A stretch of DNA of 64,000 bases from Candidatus Chloroploca sp. Khr17 (GCF_004138165.1 NZ_RYFF01000003.1:62001-126000); one strand, 5' to 3'; positions 35,767 through 44,518 are shown, numbered from the stretch's first letter. The notes: a model not told the origin generated them from the sequence alone. Numbers and translations are program-made.

Positions 35767-36516
35767 TCATACGATACCACAGAGAAACATGAATAGATAG
35801 GTTGTTCCTCGTTTTGACGGCAGCATGCGCTGAAATTGGCGCACTAATTGCGTCTGGTCAGAAGCTTTCGACGTGATGGCGCTCGGCCAACTCCCGTGCC
35901 AGACGTGTTGCAAGTAGGCCCATGCCCAACTATCACACCCAATAATGCCCCGGCCCATCGCCCCAGAAGCTGCGCGATCCAAAAAGCGACGCACCAAGCG
36001 AAGCCCACTGGCATGACGCAGGTAGGTCTTTTCCAGTGTGGGATAAATCCAAAAGGTATCTCTTTCGGGAAGGGAAGCGAGCCAGACATCTGCGTTTTCC
36101 ATGATTTGCTCTGGCGTAGGCGAGTTGACGATTGTTGCATCGCTCTGAGCCGCCCATGCCATCAGCTTTTCAGCATGACCGCCATGTGGTGGTTCAACAA
36201 GGAATACGATATTCTGACCGATCCGATCGGGTTTTAACCAAGTTTGCAGGGTTTCTCTTAAGGCGCTACCACTAGCCTCCCAATTTGGCGCAGAGCTGAT
36301 CTGCTCTAACTGGCTGGCATCTAGTGTCCGTAAATCTGACTCTGGTTTGAAGGCCACTTCAGATTTCTCTTCCTCTTGGCGAAAGATGCGCCATATTTGG
36401 GAGAGCCCCTTTCTGGTCACTTGCGAGGCAGGGACTTCTGGGGATTTATACTCGGAGATCGGAATGAATTCCCAGACTTGCTGAGGGTCGTCTTGCTTAC
36501 GTGAAGGATTGGTCAT
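35767..36516 (-). CDS. Conserved hypothetical protein, probably truncated
   Basis: The 249-residue product has a disordered charged start, then a globular part with QNIVFLVEPPHGGHAEKLMAWAA, MENADVWLASLP, TLEKTYLRHASGLRLVRRFLDR and GCDSWAWAYLQHVWHG. I recall similar text in cyanobacterial and Chloroflexota proteins of unknown role but cannot name a family. It ends with an odd hydrophobic tail (TYLFMFLCGIV), which suggests a frameshifted or cut C-terminus next to the truncated MntA-like gene. No enzymatic motif can be claimed. Confidence 0.45.
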   Translation of the reverse strand: MTNPSRKQDDPQQVWEFIPISEYKSPEVPASQVTRKGLSQIWRIFRQEEEKSEVAFKPESDLRTLDASQLEQISSAPNWEASGSALRETLQTWLKPDRIGQNIVFLVEPPHGGHAEKLMAWAAQSDATIVNSPTPEQIMENADVWLASLPERDTFWIYPTLEKTYLRHASGLRLVRRFLDRAASGAMGRGIIGCDSWAWAYLQHVWHGSWPSAITSKASDQTQLVRQFQRMLPSKRGTTYLFMFLCGIV

Positions 36517-36533
36517 AAGGGCACAAGCTATTT

Positions 36534-36983
36534 TTATCCTAAAATCAGTGAGGTATTGAGTGCGATACGGGGAAAGGTTGGCGATGTAACGGTATCACCC
36601 AGTAACACTTTTTGAAGACGGGTATATTGGCCTTTGACCGGCAACGTGTACTGCTCAATGAGGAGTTCTGTTAGATTGACAATCCACGCTTCCGGTACAC
36701 CTGCTTGCGCATAGCGCGGCATCTTTTCTTCGCGATCATACGTGAGCGCGGTATCAGCGACTTCGATCAATAGCAAAATATCATCCGCCCTTGGCAATGC
36801 CTGCGCATAATAGTCGTCACGGTAGCGCAGCACGGCAAGATCGGGTTGGGGTTCTGTGTAATCAGTCAATTGCACGGGATTTTGCGGGCTGATAATGGCC
36901 TCATCTTGCACTTGGCGCATAAGAAAGGTCATCATTTTGGTATCGTATTCTGGTTGCATCTCATCATCATTGTCAAGTCGCAC
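36534..36983 (-). CDS. Uma2-family protein lacking its N-terminus
   Basis: The 149 residues match the second part of Uma2 proteins: EPQPDLAVLRYRDDYYAQALPRADDILLLIEVADTALTYDREEKMPRYAQAGVPEAWIVNL, then the usual end. The first approximately 45 residues found in the intact copy at 34789-35346 are missing and replaced by MRLDNDDEMQPEYD. The 5' end overlaps the broken HepT gene, so a deletion likely fused the two regions. It is probably non-functional. Confidence 0.65.
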   Translation of the reverse strand: MRLDNDDEMQPEYDTKMMTFLMRQVQDEAIISPQNPVQLTDYTEPQPDLAVLRYRDDYYAQALPRADDILLLIEVADTALTYDREEKMPRYAQAGVPEAWIVNLTELLIEQYTLPVKGQYTRLQKVLLGDTVTSPTFPRIALNTSLILG

Positions 36984-37212
36984 ATCGAATGCGCATCCCG
37001 GCGATCAACGGCCAGGGAATGTTGGGCGTGCCCGCTTTTGCCTCCAGCGAGACCATCCGGGCGGCCTCGCCCAGCACCTGAAGCTCGCGCATCACGGCAC
37101 TTTGGACGAGATCGTTCGCAAGAAAGTCGGCTTCACGCATCCCACGGATAAACCTGGCGATCTTCTGCAGGGCGAGCAGCATGTCCAGCATCAGGGCTTC
37201 ATCGCTCCGCAT
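36973..37212 (-). pseudogene. HepT-like HEPN toxin, truncated before its catalytic motif
   Basis: The frame from MRSDEALMLDMLLALQKIARFI matches the N-terminal helices of HEPN/HepT toxins, with QSAVMRELQVLGEAARMVS and IPWPLIAGMR. Intact HepT continues Rx4-6H around NRLIHDYF to build the RNase site; here the text runs RIRCAT and stops. It is coupled (14-base overlap) to the intact MntA gene. It probably lost activity by deletion joining it to the Uma2 fragment. Confidence 0.7.
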
Positions 37213-37525
37213 AGACCACCTCGGCAGCATGCAAGATGAGGTCGCGACGGAGGTAATTGGCACTCTGCTCAATGGCCTTGCGATCAATCAAATCGACCGG
37301 TCGGCCAAACACCTGCTCCAACTGGGCGCTCATCCGTACCTGATCAAACAAGCTATAGCGCACCTCGTCGCGAAACTGGACGAGCACATCAATGTCGCTG
37401 TCGGGCCGAAAGTCGCTCCGCAAGACCGATCCGAAGAGGGCAAGCTCAGTAATGCCCCACTCCTGGCAGAACGACCGAAGCGCGTCGATCGAGTCGCGTA
37501 TGATGGTGTCAGCCACTGCGTTCAT
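37199..37525 (-). CDS. mntA: MntA-family nucleotidyltransferase antitoxin
   Basis: The 108-residue protein is intact: a LALFGSVLRSDFRPDSDIDVLVQF core with GSx10DxD, then a complete C-terminal helix pair (FDQVRMSAQLEQVFGRPVDLIDRKAIEQS). In MntA-HepT modules this enzyme blocks the HEPN RNase by adenylylation. Here the toxin gene is truncated, so the antitoxin survives alone. A second, truncated MntA-like gene is at 35546. Confidence 0.83.
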   Translation of the reverse strand: MNAVADTIIRDSIDALRSFCQEWGITELALFGSVLRSDFRPDSDIDVLVQFRDEVRYSLFDQVRMSAQLEQVFGRPVDLIDRKAIEQSANYLRRDLILHAAEVVYAER

Positions 37526-37600
37526 CGCGTACCACCTTGCTGAGCGTACGATGCTGATACCGTTCTCTAACGGCCAGCAATCATCATTGACCTATTCTAG

Positions 37601-37678
37601 CACCCCCGCACCTTGCGCGGGTGTGACACGCCAAGCGCGGCGGCAATCGGCGCAACGCTGGTTTCCTTGGCAAAGGGA
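37601..37678. repeat. 76-bp dispersed repeat, copy A
   Basis: This interval matches 39823-39898 over about 76 bp at roughly 85% identity by eye, same orientation. It shares CGCCAAGCGCGGCGGC and TTGGCAAAGGG. Neither copy lies in a recognised gene. It might be a mobile-element end or an old coding fragment. Confidence 0.65.
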
Positions 37679-37741
37679 TGGCACAGACGACGCGGCAAAA
37701 AACGCCCAGGGGCAGCGATGCGCCAGCGGCGTCCGCGTGAT

Positions 37742-38236
37742 TCATCCTTCGCCATCTTGATTTTTCAAAACCGTCGCCAACAAATCAATCTGCCCGATAT
37801 GATGGGTGGTGTGGAGCAGGTTCCGCAGGATGGCTTTGACCACGCTGTGCGCCTCGTCACGGATGTAGACGGTTTTGGCAAAGTCTTCTTCTGTGAGCGA
37901 TTCGAGGGTTGCGAAAAGGATCTGCCAGCCTTGCTCCCAACGTTCCATGATCTGTGGGCGATTGTCGCTCGCCTCATGCACAAACTCACGTGGGCGCTGA
38001 CGGTCCGCCTTTTCACCATCTCTGGTCAAAAAATCAGTCCAACGCGAGATGAAGTTGCCACTGATGTGCTTGATCAAAACAGCAATGCTATTGCTTTCAG
38101 CGTCCCCGCCCTGTTTCAGGCGGGTAAAAAACGTCGTGTCATCGATGCGGCCTAAGGCTGCATCCGCCATTTGTTTCTGCTCTTGGTACTGCGCAATGAA
38201 TTCTGCCTTACATTCCATCCAAAAACTGGACATCAT
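37742..38236 (-). CDS. DinB-superfamily protein (DUF1572-like)
   Basis: The 164-residue protein is a four-helix bundle with the metal-site style text VLIKHISGNFISRWTDFLTRDGE and HTTHHIGQIDLLATVLK. This resembles the DinB/YfiT-like DUF1572 branch, which includes thiol S-transferase relatives. The three histidines expected to bind a metal (in LIKHISGN and in HTTHHIGQ) are present. Its substrate is unknown. It stands alone between repeat copy A and the XisI gene, with 317 bp of gene-free DNA downstream of its start side. Confidence 0.85.
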   Translation of the reverse strand: MMSSFWMECKAEFIAQYQEQKQMADAALGRIDDTTFFTRLKQGGDAESNSIAVLIKHISGNFISRWTDFLTRDGEKADRQRPREFVHEASDNRPQIMERWEQGWQILFATLESLTEEDFAKTVYIRDEAHSVVKAILRNLLHTTHHIGQIDLLATVLKNQDGEG

Positions 38237-38553
38237 TCAGTCTCCTTCTTATTTTGGGTATGCCGAGGGATCTGCCACCAGATCTGCGAATGCCCCCATC
38301 CGCCCCTCCCGTCGGCGTCAATGCCTCGGCAACGGAACGCGAAGGCGGCCGGTGCCGACTGAATCCAGCCAGCGCATCCCGGCGCGCAACGACTCAACCG
38401 ACCGCAAAATCAGTATACGGACGCTTATAGGGCGGATGGAAGGCTTTTCGGAAGCATTTTCATCAGAGACGGCTCGAAGACGTTGCGCCCAGGCTGAGGA
38501 ATACGCACGCAGCGGCAGGCTGCACACCGGTGTTGGGCCGCTTGGAGGATGGA
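38237..38553. other. Gene-free interval
   Basis: No frame here is supported by codon pattern or family similarity. It holds a few short inverted stretches only. The left end presumably carries the promoter and ribosome binding site of the DinB-like gene on the - strand, where GAAGGAGA precedes the start. Confidence 0.4.
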
Positions 38554-38889
38554 TTATGCTGTGGCATATTCGGTAAATGGACGTACGCTTGCTTCTTGAA
38601 ATCCTAAAACAATAGCACTTTTTGGAATACCTGCGTGTACTAAATCATAAGTAATACCACTATCTATTTCATCACGCTGAACCCAGACTTTATCGTGAAT
38701 GATTTCGATATGAACAAGGCAGCCATGAATACGTTTTGATCCATCCCATCCTTCAGTAAGAAGGACATAGCTGTCGCGTTCCACATCAAAAACGGGCTTA
38801 CACTGAATACTCCCATGGGCATACGGTATTTTCGTGTATATTAGCAGGACAGCTTGAATGATTTGGCGATACTGCGCTAGGGTATCCAT
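38554..38889 (-). CDS. xisI: XisI-family protein
   Basis: The 111-residue protein follows the XisI family: MDTLAQYRQIIQAVLLIYTKIPYAHG, FDVERDSYVLLTEGWDGSKRIHGCLVHIEIIHDKVWVQRDEIDSGI and LVHAGIPKSAIVLGFQEASVRPFTEYA. XisI is named for its role, with XisF and XisH, in excising the fdxN element of heterocystous cyanobacteria. Its biochemical activity is not established and most copies, as here, are far from any fdxN element. It overlaps the XisH gene by 13 bases. Confidence 0.92.
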   Translation of the reverse strand: MDTLAQYRQIIQAVLLIYTKIPYAHGSIQCKPVFDVERDSYVLLTEGWDGSKRIHGCLVHIEIIHDKVWVQRDEIDSGITYDLVHAGIPKSAIVLGFQEASVRPFTEYATA

Positions 38890-39293
38890 TGGAGAACCTC
38901 CGCTGTTTCTGGATTAAAGACGATCAGGCGAATCCGCTCTTGCTCAACGATGAACTGGCCAATTGGTTCGACAAAAAGCGCCAGATAGGTTGCTTCGCGA
39001 ATTGCGAGATACAGCACCCGCTCAGGCTCTGTCGCCTGTAAAAGCGTCCGATACAAGATAAATTGGCCCAGGGCATTGCGCAGGTCTTCTATTTCTGATG
39101 GCCCGATAAAGCTTTTAATCTCGACGGCAATTTTTCGCCCCTGATACTCTGCTGCGACAAGTTGCTCTGCACCAAGATCGACATACATATCCTTGGTGCC
39201 CCATTGGAGCCGTAGCGGATCATGCGTGATCTCCCACCCGGCTTTCGTCAGCGCCTGTTTTACCGTCGTGTGATAGACATCGCGTGCGGGCAC
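38877..39293 (-). CDS. xisH: XisH-family endonuclease-like protein
   Basis: I place the start at a GTG (39293) because XisH proteins usually begin MPAKDIYH and the text here is VPARDVYHTTVKQALTKAGWEITHDPL, with GAGGAAGG upstream; an ATG 42 bases earlier gives 152 residues. The family core is present: YVDLGAEQLVAAEYQGRKIAVEIKSFIG is a PD-(D/E)XK-like nuclease site with D, E and K. FILYRTLLQ and the C-terminal VFNPETAEVLQW follow. It pairs with XisI by overlap. Confidence 0.88.
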   Translation of the reverse strand: MPARDVYHTTVKQALTKAGWEITHDPLRLQWGTKDMYVDLGAEQLVAAEYQGRKIAVEIKSFIGPSEIEDLRNALGQFILYRTLLQATEPERVLYLAIREATYLALFVEPIGQFIVEQERIRLIVFNPETAEVLQWIP

Positions 39294-39822
39294 GTACACA
39301 CTCCCTTCCTCGCGAAGGTATCGTTCTCGCTCCATTATACAAGGTTTTACGGTACGGTAGGGCTCTATGATGAGAGGGCATCAAAAAAGTACCATGCAAG
39401 CGCTGCCACTGCCGCCTTTCGCCACCATACCATCGTGGTGATGCACCGGCACACAGGGTTGACGATAATCAATACGTAAATCAAAACCTCCGAATTGAAT
39501 AACTAATGGATCATCTGTTACATTGCAACTTCACGGTAACTGTCCCGCCTACTGTAACAGAAGGGCGGATGCTCAGCAAGAGGTATGGCGTCGTTACTGC
39601 CGCCGAACATGAAGTAGACAGCACGTTTGCCACCTCTATCCACCCCATCCCTGTTCCACCGCGATGCGCCCATCTCCATCTACGTTCCCGCTATGCTCTA
39701 CACCGCGTAGGTGCTGACGCTGTCGCCTTCCGCCACGCGCTACGGCAAACCCACCGGCGATAACCGTCAGGTGCAAAGCTCCCCGGCGATCATGCCGCCG
39801 CATCCATCACGGATGCAATGCT
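39294..39822. other. Gene-free interval upstream of xisH
   Basis: I see no supported gene. Open frames of 60-85 codons exist but have no recognisable family text. A -10-like hexamer lies close to the xisH start on the - strand (TATAATGG, about 39333-39340). The interval ends where the 76-bp repeat copy B begins. Confidence 0.4.
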
Positions 39823-39898
39823 CACCCCCGCACTTTGCGCGGCGTGGTACGCCAAGCGCGGCGGCGATCGGCGCAAAGCCAGTTTCGTTGGCAAAGGG
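39823..39898. repeat. 76-bp dispersed repeat, copy B
   Basis: This is the second copy of the element at 37601-37678. It lies directly before the palindromic array at 39933. Between the copies are the DinB-like and XisI/XisH genes, so the direct pair flanks about 2.1 kb. Confidence 0.65.
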
Positions 39899-39932
39899 GG
39901 CCGGCGGCGGCCTCTCACACAAGGTCTAGGCA

Positions 39933-40212
39933 AGACCTCACAGGTCTGGACGAGACCGCATCGGGTCGAGAAGACCTGTGAGGTCTTCCATGGAGTGATC
40001 CTTGATCGGCATGGCCAGACCTCACAGGTCTGGACGAGACCGCATCGGGGCGAGAAGACCGGTGAGGTCTTCCATGGAGTGATCCTTGATCGGCACGGCA
40101 AGACCTCACAGGTCTGGACGAGACCGCATTGGGTCGAGAAGACCGGTGAGGTCTCGTCCTTGCGGTGATCCTTGATCGGCACGGCACGGCAAGGCCAGAC
40201 CTCACAGGTCTG
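39933..40212. repeat. Second AGACCT-palindrome array, 84-96 bp units
   Basis: AGACCTCACAGGTCT begins at 39933, 40017, 40101 and 40197. The units carry the spacer TGATCCTTGATCGGCA, the reverse complement of the spacer of the array at 8678-9205. The arrays are therefore related and in opposite orientation. In the second and third units the inverted partner has drifted to GACCGGTGAGGTC. It lies between the XisH/XisI genes and the Type IIG gene. Confidence 0.8.
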
Positions 40213-40592
40213 GTTGAGCGGATTCATTTCTTAAAATCCATAACGCCTCGGCTCCCGCGTGCGAAGCCGGCCTTCGCCGACTCGCCTAGGCCACGCAGGT
40301 GGCCTTCGCTCCCCAGGAGCCGAGCCGTTGACGGCGACGGAAGAAGATGCAATCGCTCTGATGCGCATGGTGGATGCAGATCAAATCTCCGCCCTTATGT
40401 TTGCTGGATTCACCGATCGGATATTTCGGGAATATGCCCTTTCCCCTGGTCATACTCGTCGTGCGTCAAAATGGCACGAATGGACAGAGGAATCAGACCA
40501 CAGCAAACTATAGAACCACAACCCTTCGCGCCTTTGCGTCAAAAACTGGTCTTCTTTGCATACCGACTCACGTCGGTGACGCCGCTATGCTC
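40213..40592. other. Interval with dispersed elements, no supported gene
   Basis: It contains a 27-bp element (40314-40340) identical to 46550-46576, embedded in GGCC-rich inverted stretches of the same style. A partial CCTTTGCG element follows at about 40526-40560. An 84-codon frame at 40259-40513 on the + strand lacks a ribosome binding site and known relatives; I do not call it. Confidence 0.45.
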
Positions 40593-43500
40593 CTACTCTT
40601 CGCCATAATGATACTTCGTGCTCGCTTCGATCAGGGCGATTTCGTCGGCGCTTAGGTCAAAGAGTTGGTAGACCCTGGCGTTGAGTGCGGTTTCTCCTGC
40701 GATGATCGCTGCGGTGTGCGCGGCATGCGCGGCCCGCTGTGTGTCGAGCCAGTCTTGCCAGTCGTCACGCTCTTTGAGGGCGATCTCGCGTTTGAGCGCT
40801 TTGTGGACCTCCGTGCGGAAGGCCGGGAAGTCGAGCGTCCACCAGGCGGTGAGTTTTTGATTGAGCTTGGTGCCTGGTGCGCCGCCCAGGTCGCTGAGGA
40901 TGCGGCGGCGCGCGCGCTGGTGCAGGGTGTAACGCGCCTGCGCTTCGGCAGTGATTTGCATCGCTAGGTCGCCGATGATGTCGCGCTCGGCGGCGGTCGC
41001 GTCGGGAATGGGGAGGCGTGAGATGAATTGGGCGAAAAGTTGAAATCGCTCCATGCCAGCTCGCTCACCTAAACCTAGCGCAGTTCGCATAATAAGAAAC
41101 CAAATAGTGCGCGAGTTGAGAAGCCCTACCAGCCAGGGTTGCTCGGTTGGAATAATAAAGCCTTTGTTGTTCACGTAAGCTCCCGTATCATCCCAACTGA
41201 AGCGAGGTTGTTTCGCAAGTTCGGGGTAGAAAACCTTGGTTTTCCCAAACGCGTCGTAGTAATCACAAGGACGCAATTCCCACCAGTACTCACCTTTATC
41301 GCCTCGCTTCCGCGCATCAGCAGCAAAAGGTTTGAGGTGTGCCGCAATACCAGGGTAGAGCGCTTGGAGTTTGACCCATGCCTCCGCTTCATTCAAGCCG
41401 GGGCCAAAGGTTTGCCCAGTCCACTTGTTTGGCAGTAGGATGAGCCAGCGACCTTCGGCCTCTTGATACCAGGGTCGCAAATCTTCACCACGTAAGAACG
41501 GTTTCAGTACCGCAGTACTAGCAGGATCGGTCTCCACGATCCGATCATAAGTTACTTGATCAATGATAAAGGCTTCATTTAAGCCTGTTAAAACACCTCG
41601 GTATATTGCATTTTTAGCTGCACTTCCTAATGGTTTCCGATCCAATACTAACTTTGCAAGTAACTGCCGCCCCGCGCCATCCCCAAGCTGCCAACCGGTA
41701 TCCTGCTGATCATGGATGCTGACCAGGGTGAGCTTGGCGGCAACCTGGGTGGCAAACGCTCTCACGCCTTCGCCCCGGTTGAAGGTGGCGACCTGGGCGG
41801 TGTGATCATGCGGCGGCGTGGCTTTGCGCACCAGCGGAATGGCCGGGTAGACATCGGGCGCATCGGCAAAGACCCGGTTGTCGCCCAGGTCGATCAGTTG
41901 CTCAACTGTTACCTGTTCACGCATAAAGCTGCGCAGCGGTGTCGCGTAGTTGGCCCGTAGCCAGGAATTGCTGGCAATATACCCCAGCCGCCCGCCTTGC
42001 CGCAGCAACTTGACGCCCTGGTGGAAGAAGAAGACAAAGAGATCCGCTGTCCCGCTGTAGGTTTCGGGGTAGGCCCGTTGCAGGTAGGGCTTGAGCGGGC
42101 CGAGTTGTTCCTGGCGCACGTAGGGCGGGTTGCCAATGATCGCGTCAAAGCCGGCCTCTTCCCCCAGCGGGCGACCGTGGCGATCAAAGAAGACTTCGGG
42201 GAATTCGAGATCCCAATGCAAGAAGCGTTGCGCTTCGGCCAACGCACGTACCTGCGCCAGCAGCGGCTCGTAGGCGGGCATGGCAAACGCCCCGCTCTCG
42301 CGCTTGCTGGCATACGCAAGCAGACTCGGCCAGAGGCTCTGGTCGGGCGCCTGGGCGAAGTCGTCGGCGGTGCGCAGATCGGCCTGTACCGCGAAGCGTT
42401 CGGTCAACTCGCGCCGGATCAGTTCGTACAGTTGCTCCTGCTCTTTCACCTCGGCCACGGTGCGCCCGGCGCTGCCTTCAATCAGCCACATCGACCCGAC
42501 GGCGCTCGACATCGCCCCGGCAAAGGCCGGATCTTCCAACATCGAGAGCTGGCCCGCCTGCGCCGCCGCAAGCTCTTTTTTGCTCCGCTTCGCCGGCTTC
42601 ACCGGCTTGCTGACCGCGACCTCGGTCGCTCTGGAACCCACCAGCGCATTGCCACAGCGCAGGTGATGGTCAAGGAAGGAGAGCGGGCGACCCTTCGCGG
42701 CGGTCGCCAGCCAGAGCGAGAGCTTGGCGAGATCAACCGCCAGCGGGTTGAGATCGACGCCGTAGATGCAACTCTGCGCCACGCGCCGCTTCCAATAGAC
42801 CAGATCAGGCTCCTCACCGGCCTCGGCGGGCGGCTGAACGCCCAACTCGACGAGGTAGCGCGCGATATACTCCGTCGCCGCCACCGGAAAATGCCCGCTA
42901 CCCATCGCCGGATCGAGGCAATTCACCGCCAGCACCGCCGCAATCTTCGCCTCATCCGTCGTCTGCCCAGCGACCGCCGCGTCCAGCAGCGGGCGCAAGG
43001 TCTGCTCAACAATATACTGCACCACAAAATCGGGCGTATAGTAGCTGCCGGTGCGATGACGCTCGCCCTTATCATTGAAAAGATCAAGCGTAAAGCCGTC
43101 AGACGTAGGCGCAATCGGCTGCAAATGGTACTCCAGCAAGCCTTCGTAGATCGTACCAAGATGGCGCTCGGCCAGGTCGCGGTAATCGATCTGCTCCTTG
43201 TTCACACGAGCGAGCTTATCCAGCGCCCGCTGAAGCTGCGCATCACCAATCGTATAGCGCTCAAGAAAAGGATGCCGCTGCGGATCAAACAGGCCGCCAT
43301 TGAACGTCGCAACCTGAAGCGGCGGACTCCCGCCATTGATGATCTGGAAGAGATCGCGCAAGCGTGCCCAAGTACGCCCAGTATCGGCAAGCAGCGTCAA
43401 GCCACTATCGAGACGACGCACCACCTGACGCACCGTCGCCGCCAGGCTATAATCCTCGCGATAGGACGCACTCGCACGCAACGGCAGCAACTCACGGGCC

Positions 43501-44390
43501 TCAGCGTAAAAGATAAAGAGCAACCGATAGAGCACAATCAAGCTATGGCTATAGACCTCACGCAGCGTCTCGGGCGTCGGTTCTAACCGATTGCCCGGAT
43601 AATCGAGCAACCCCTGGGCAAGATGGCGGAGCGCATCAAAGACCTGCGCCTTGAGACTCTCACTCACGCCACGCGCATAAGCACTGCTCTCGCGGAGCAT
43701 CGCTTCGAGCGCGAGCGGTTCCGTCGCCGCAGGGTTGAAAGCAGCCCGCCGAAAGAAGGCATAAAAATAGAGGAACGCATCAACATCACCGGCCTCGACC
43801 AACTGACGCAGATCGACCTCGTAGAAACGATCCTGCTTATGAACGGTATCCTTATGATAAAGCCGCCAGAAGCGCCCATTGGTCAAGACACCCCAGGCCA
43901 CCCCGCTATGGCGCATGTAAAAAGCAATCTGATCAGCCGGAACTTTATTGATCTCATCGCCCTCACCGGTACTCGAAACATCCAGCTTACGCTCCCAATG
44001 CTTCGCATCGCCCACCGCAAACGCCGCACCGAGATCGGCCTCCGTCAACACCCGGCCCTTATTGGCATTCAGCGCCGCCTGATCGCGATAAAAGACATAA
44101 TCCGGCTTCTTCGTCCCCTTGGGCGTACGCAACGCAGCCTGAACCTCAAAGCTATGCCCAAGCGCCAGCAGCACCGGACGCACCAAATCATGCTCCGTCT
44201 GCGCCTCATTATTCGAAGGCGTAAAAGCTGCCAGCAGTGCTTGCACCTGAGCCAGCACCGGCATAGCTTCCGCACGCAGCGCCAGCCACTCCTCACGCTG
44301 AGGCAACGTCACATCAAGATACCGATCAGCAAAAAGCTGGCGATTGTGGTGGCGCTGAGCCAGGGCCAGAGAGAGTTGCGCTGCTGACAT
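40593..44390 (-). CDS. Type IIG (Eco57I-like) restriction endonuclease / adenine methyltransferase
   Basis: I take the ATG at 44390 (1265 residues); a TTG lies 24 bases upstream. The N-terminal region holds a PD-(D/E)XK-type nuclease site (KPDYVFYRDQ near 95-104 and GDAKHW at 127-132). The methyltransferase has GSYYTPDFVVQYIV near 448, AdoMet motif DPAMGSGHF at 493-501 and catalytic NPPY at 754-757. A C-terminal region of 450 residues resembles TaqI-like target-recognition domains (LRPWYQEAEGRWLILLPN). The single chain should both cut and modify DNA. No separate methylase or BREX gene is nearby. The recognition sequence cannot be read. Confidence 0.88.
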   Translation of the reverse strand: MSAAQLSLALAQRHHNRQLFADRYLDVTLPQREEWLALRAEAMPVLAQVQALLAAFTPSNNEAQTEHDLVRPVLLALGHSFEVQAALRTPKGTKKPDYVFYRDQAALNANKGRVLTEADLGAAFAVGDAKHWERKLDVSSTGEGDEINKVPADQIAFYMRHSGVAWGVLTNGRFWRLYHKDTVHKQDRFYEVDLRQLVEAGDVDAFLYFYAFFRRAAFNPAATEPLALEAMLRESSAYARGVSESLKAQVFDALRHLAQGLLDYPGNRLEPTPETLREVYSHSLIVLYRLLFIFYAEARELLPLRASASYREDYSLAATVRQVVRRLDSGLTLLADTGRTWARLRDLFQIINGGSPPLQVATFNGGLFDPQRHPFLERYTIGDAQLQRALDKLARVNKEQIDYRDLAERHLGTIYEGLLEYHLQPIAPTSDGFTLDLFNDKGERHRTGSYYTPDFVVQYIVEQTLRPLLDAAVAGQTTDEAKIAAVLAVNCLDPAMGSGHFPVAATEYIARYLVELGVQPPAEAGEEPDLVYWKRRVAQSCIYGVDLNPLAVDLAKLSLWLATAAKGRPLSFLDHHLRCGNALVGSRATEVAVSKPVKPAKRSKKELAAAQAGQLSMLEDPAFAGAMSSAVGSMWLIEGSAGRTVAEVKEQEQLYELIRRELTERFAVQADLRTADDFAQAPDQSLWPSLLAYASKRESGAFAMPAYEPLLAQVRALAEAQRFLHWDLEFPEVFFDRHGRPLGEEAGFDAIIGNPPYVRQEQLGPLKPYLQRAYPETYSGTADLFVFFFHQGVKLLRQGGRLGYIASNSWLRANYATPLRSFMREQVTVEQLIDLGDNRVFADAPDVYPAIPLVRKATPPHDHTAQVATFNRGEGVRAFATQVAAKLTLVSIHDQQDTGWQLGDGAGRQLLAKLVLDRKPLGSAAKNAIYRGVLTGLNEAFIIDQVTYDRIVETDPASTAVLKPFLRGEDLRPWYQEAEGRWLILLPNKWTGQTFGPGLNEAEAWVKLQALYPGIAAHLKPFAADARKRGDKGEYWWELRPCDYYDAFGKTKVFYPELAKQPRFSWDDTGAYVNNKGFIIPTEQPWLVGLLNSRTIWFLIMRTALGLGERAGMERFQLFAQFISRLPIPDATAAERDIIGDLAMQITAEAQARYTLHQRARRRILSDLGGAPGTKLNQKLTAWWTLDFPAFRTEVHKALKREIALKERDDWQDWLDTQRAAHAAHTAAIIAGETALNARVYQLFDLSADEIALIEASTKYHYGEE

Positions 44391-44405
44391 AGGGGGAGGG
44401 GCAAT

Positions 44406-44514
44406 CCTTTTCAAATAAGCTCACGTGAAGGCGCGAAGGCTTCACTCACCTATGCGAAAACCTTTGCGCCTTTGCGCCTTTGCGTCAAAAGAACCGGCGT
44501 ATTTGCAAGGTAGT
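44406..44514. repeat. CCTTTGCGC dispersed element, copy 1
   Basis: About 105 bp running AAATAAGCTCACG, (GCGAAGGC)n, GCGAAAACC, (TTTGCGCC)n, TTTGCGTCAAAA and ending TTTGCAAGGTA. Two other full copies occur at 52677-52790 and 61361-61454. The G- and C-rich runs are complementary and could fold. It occupies the gap between the Type IIG gene and the DUF2142-like gene. Confidence 0.75.
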
Positions 44515-44518
44515 GCGA

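Noticed and set aside
40259-40513. 84-codon + strand frame beside the Type IIG gene
   Set aside because: No ribosome binding site, starts inside a dispersed element, and no family is recognised.
42000-43586. 529-codon + strand frame inside the Type IIG gene
   Set aside because: It lies opposite clear methyltransferase motifs and lacks any protein family character.
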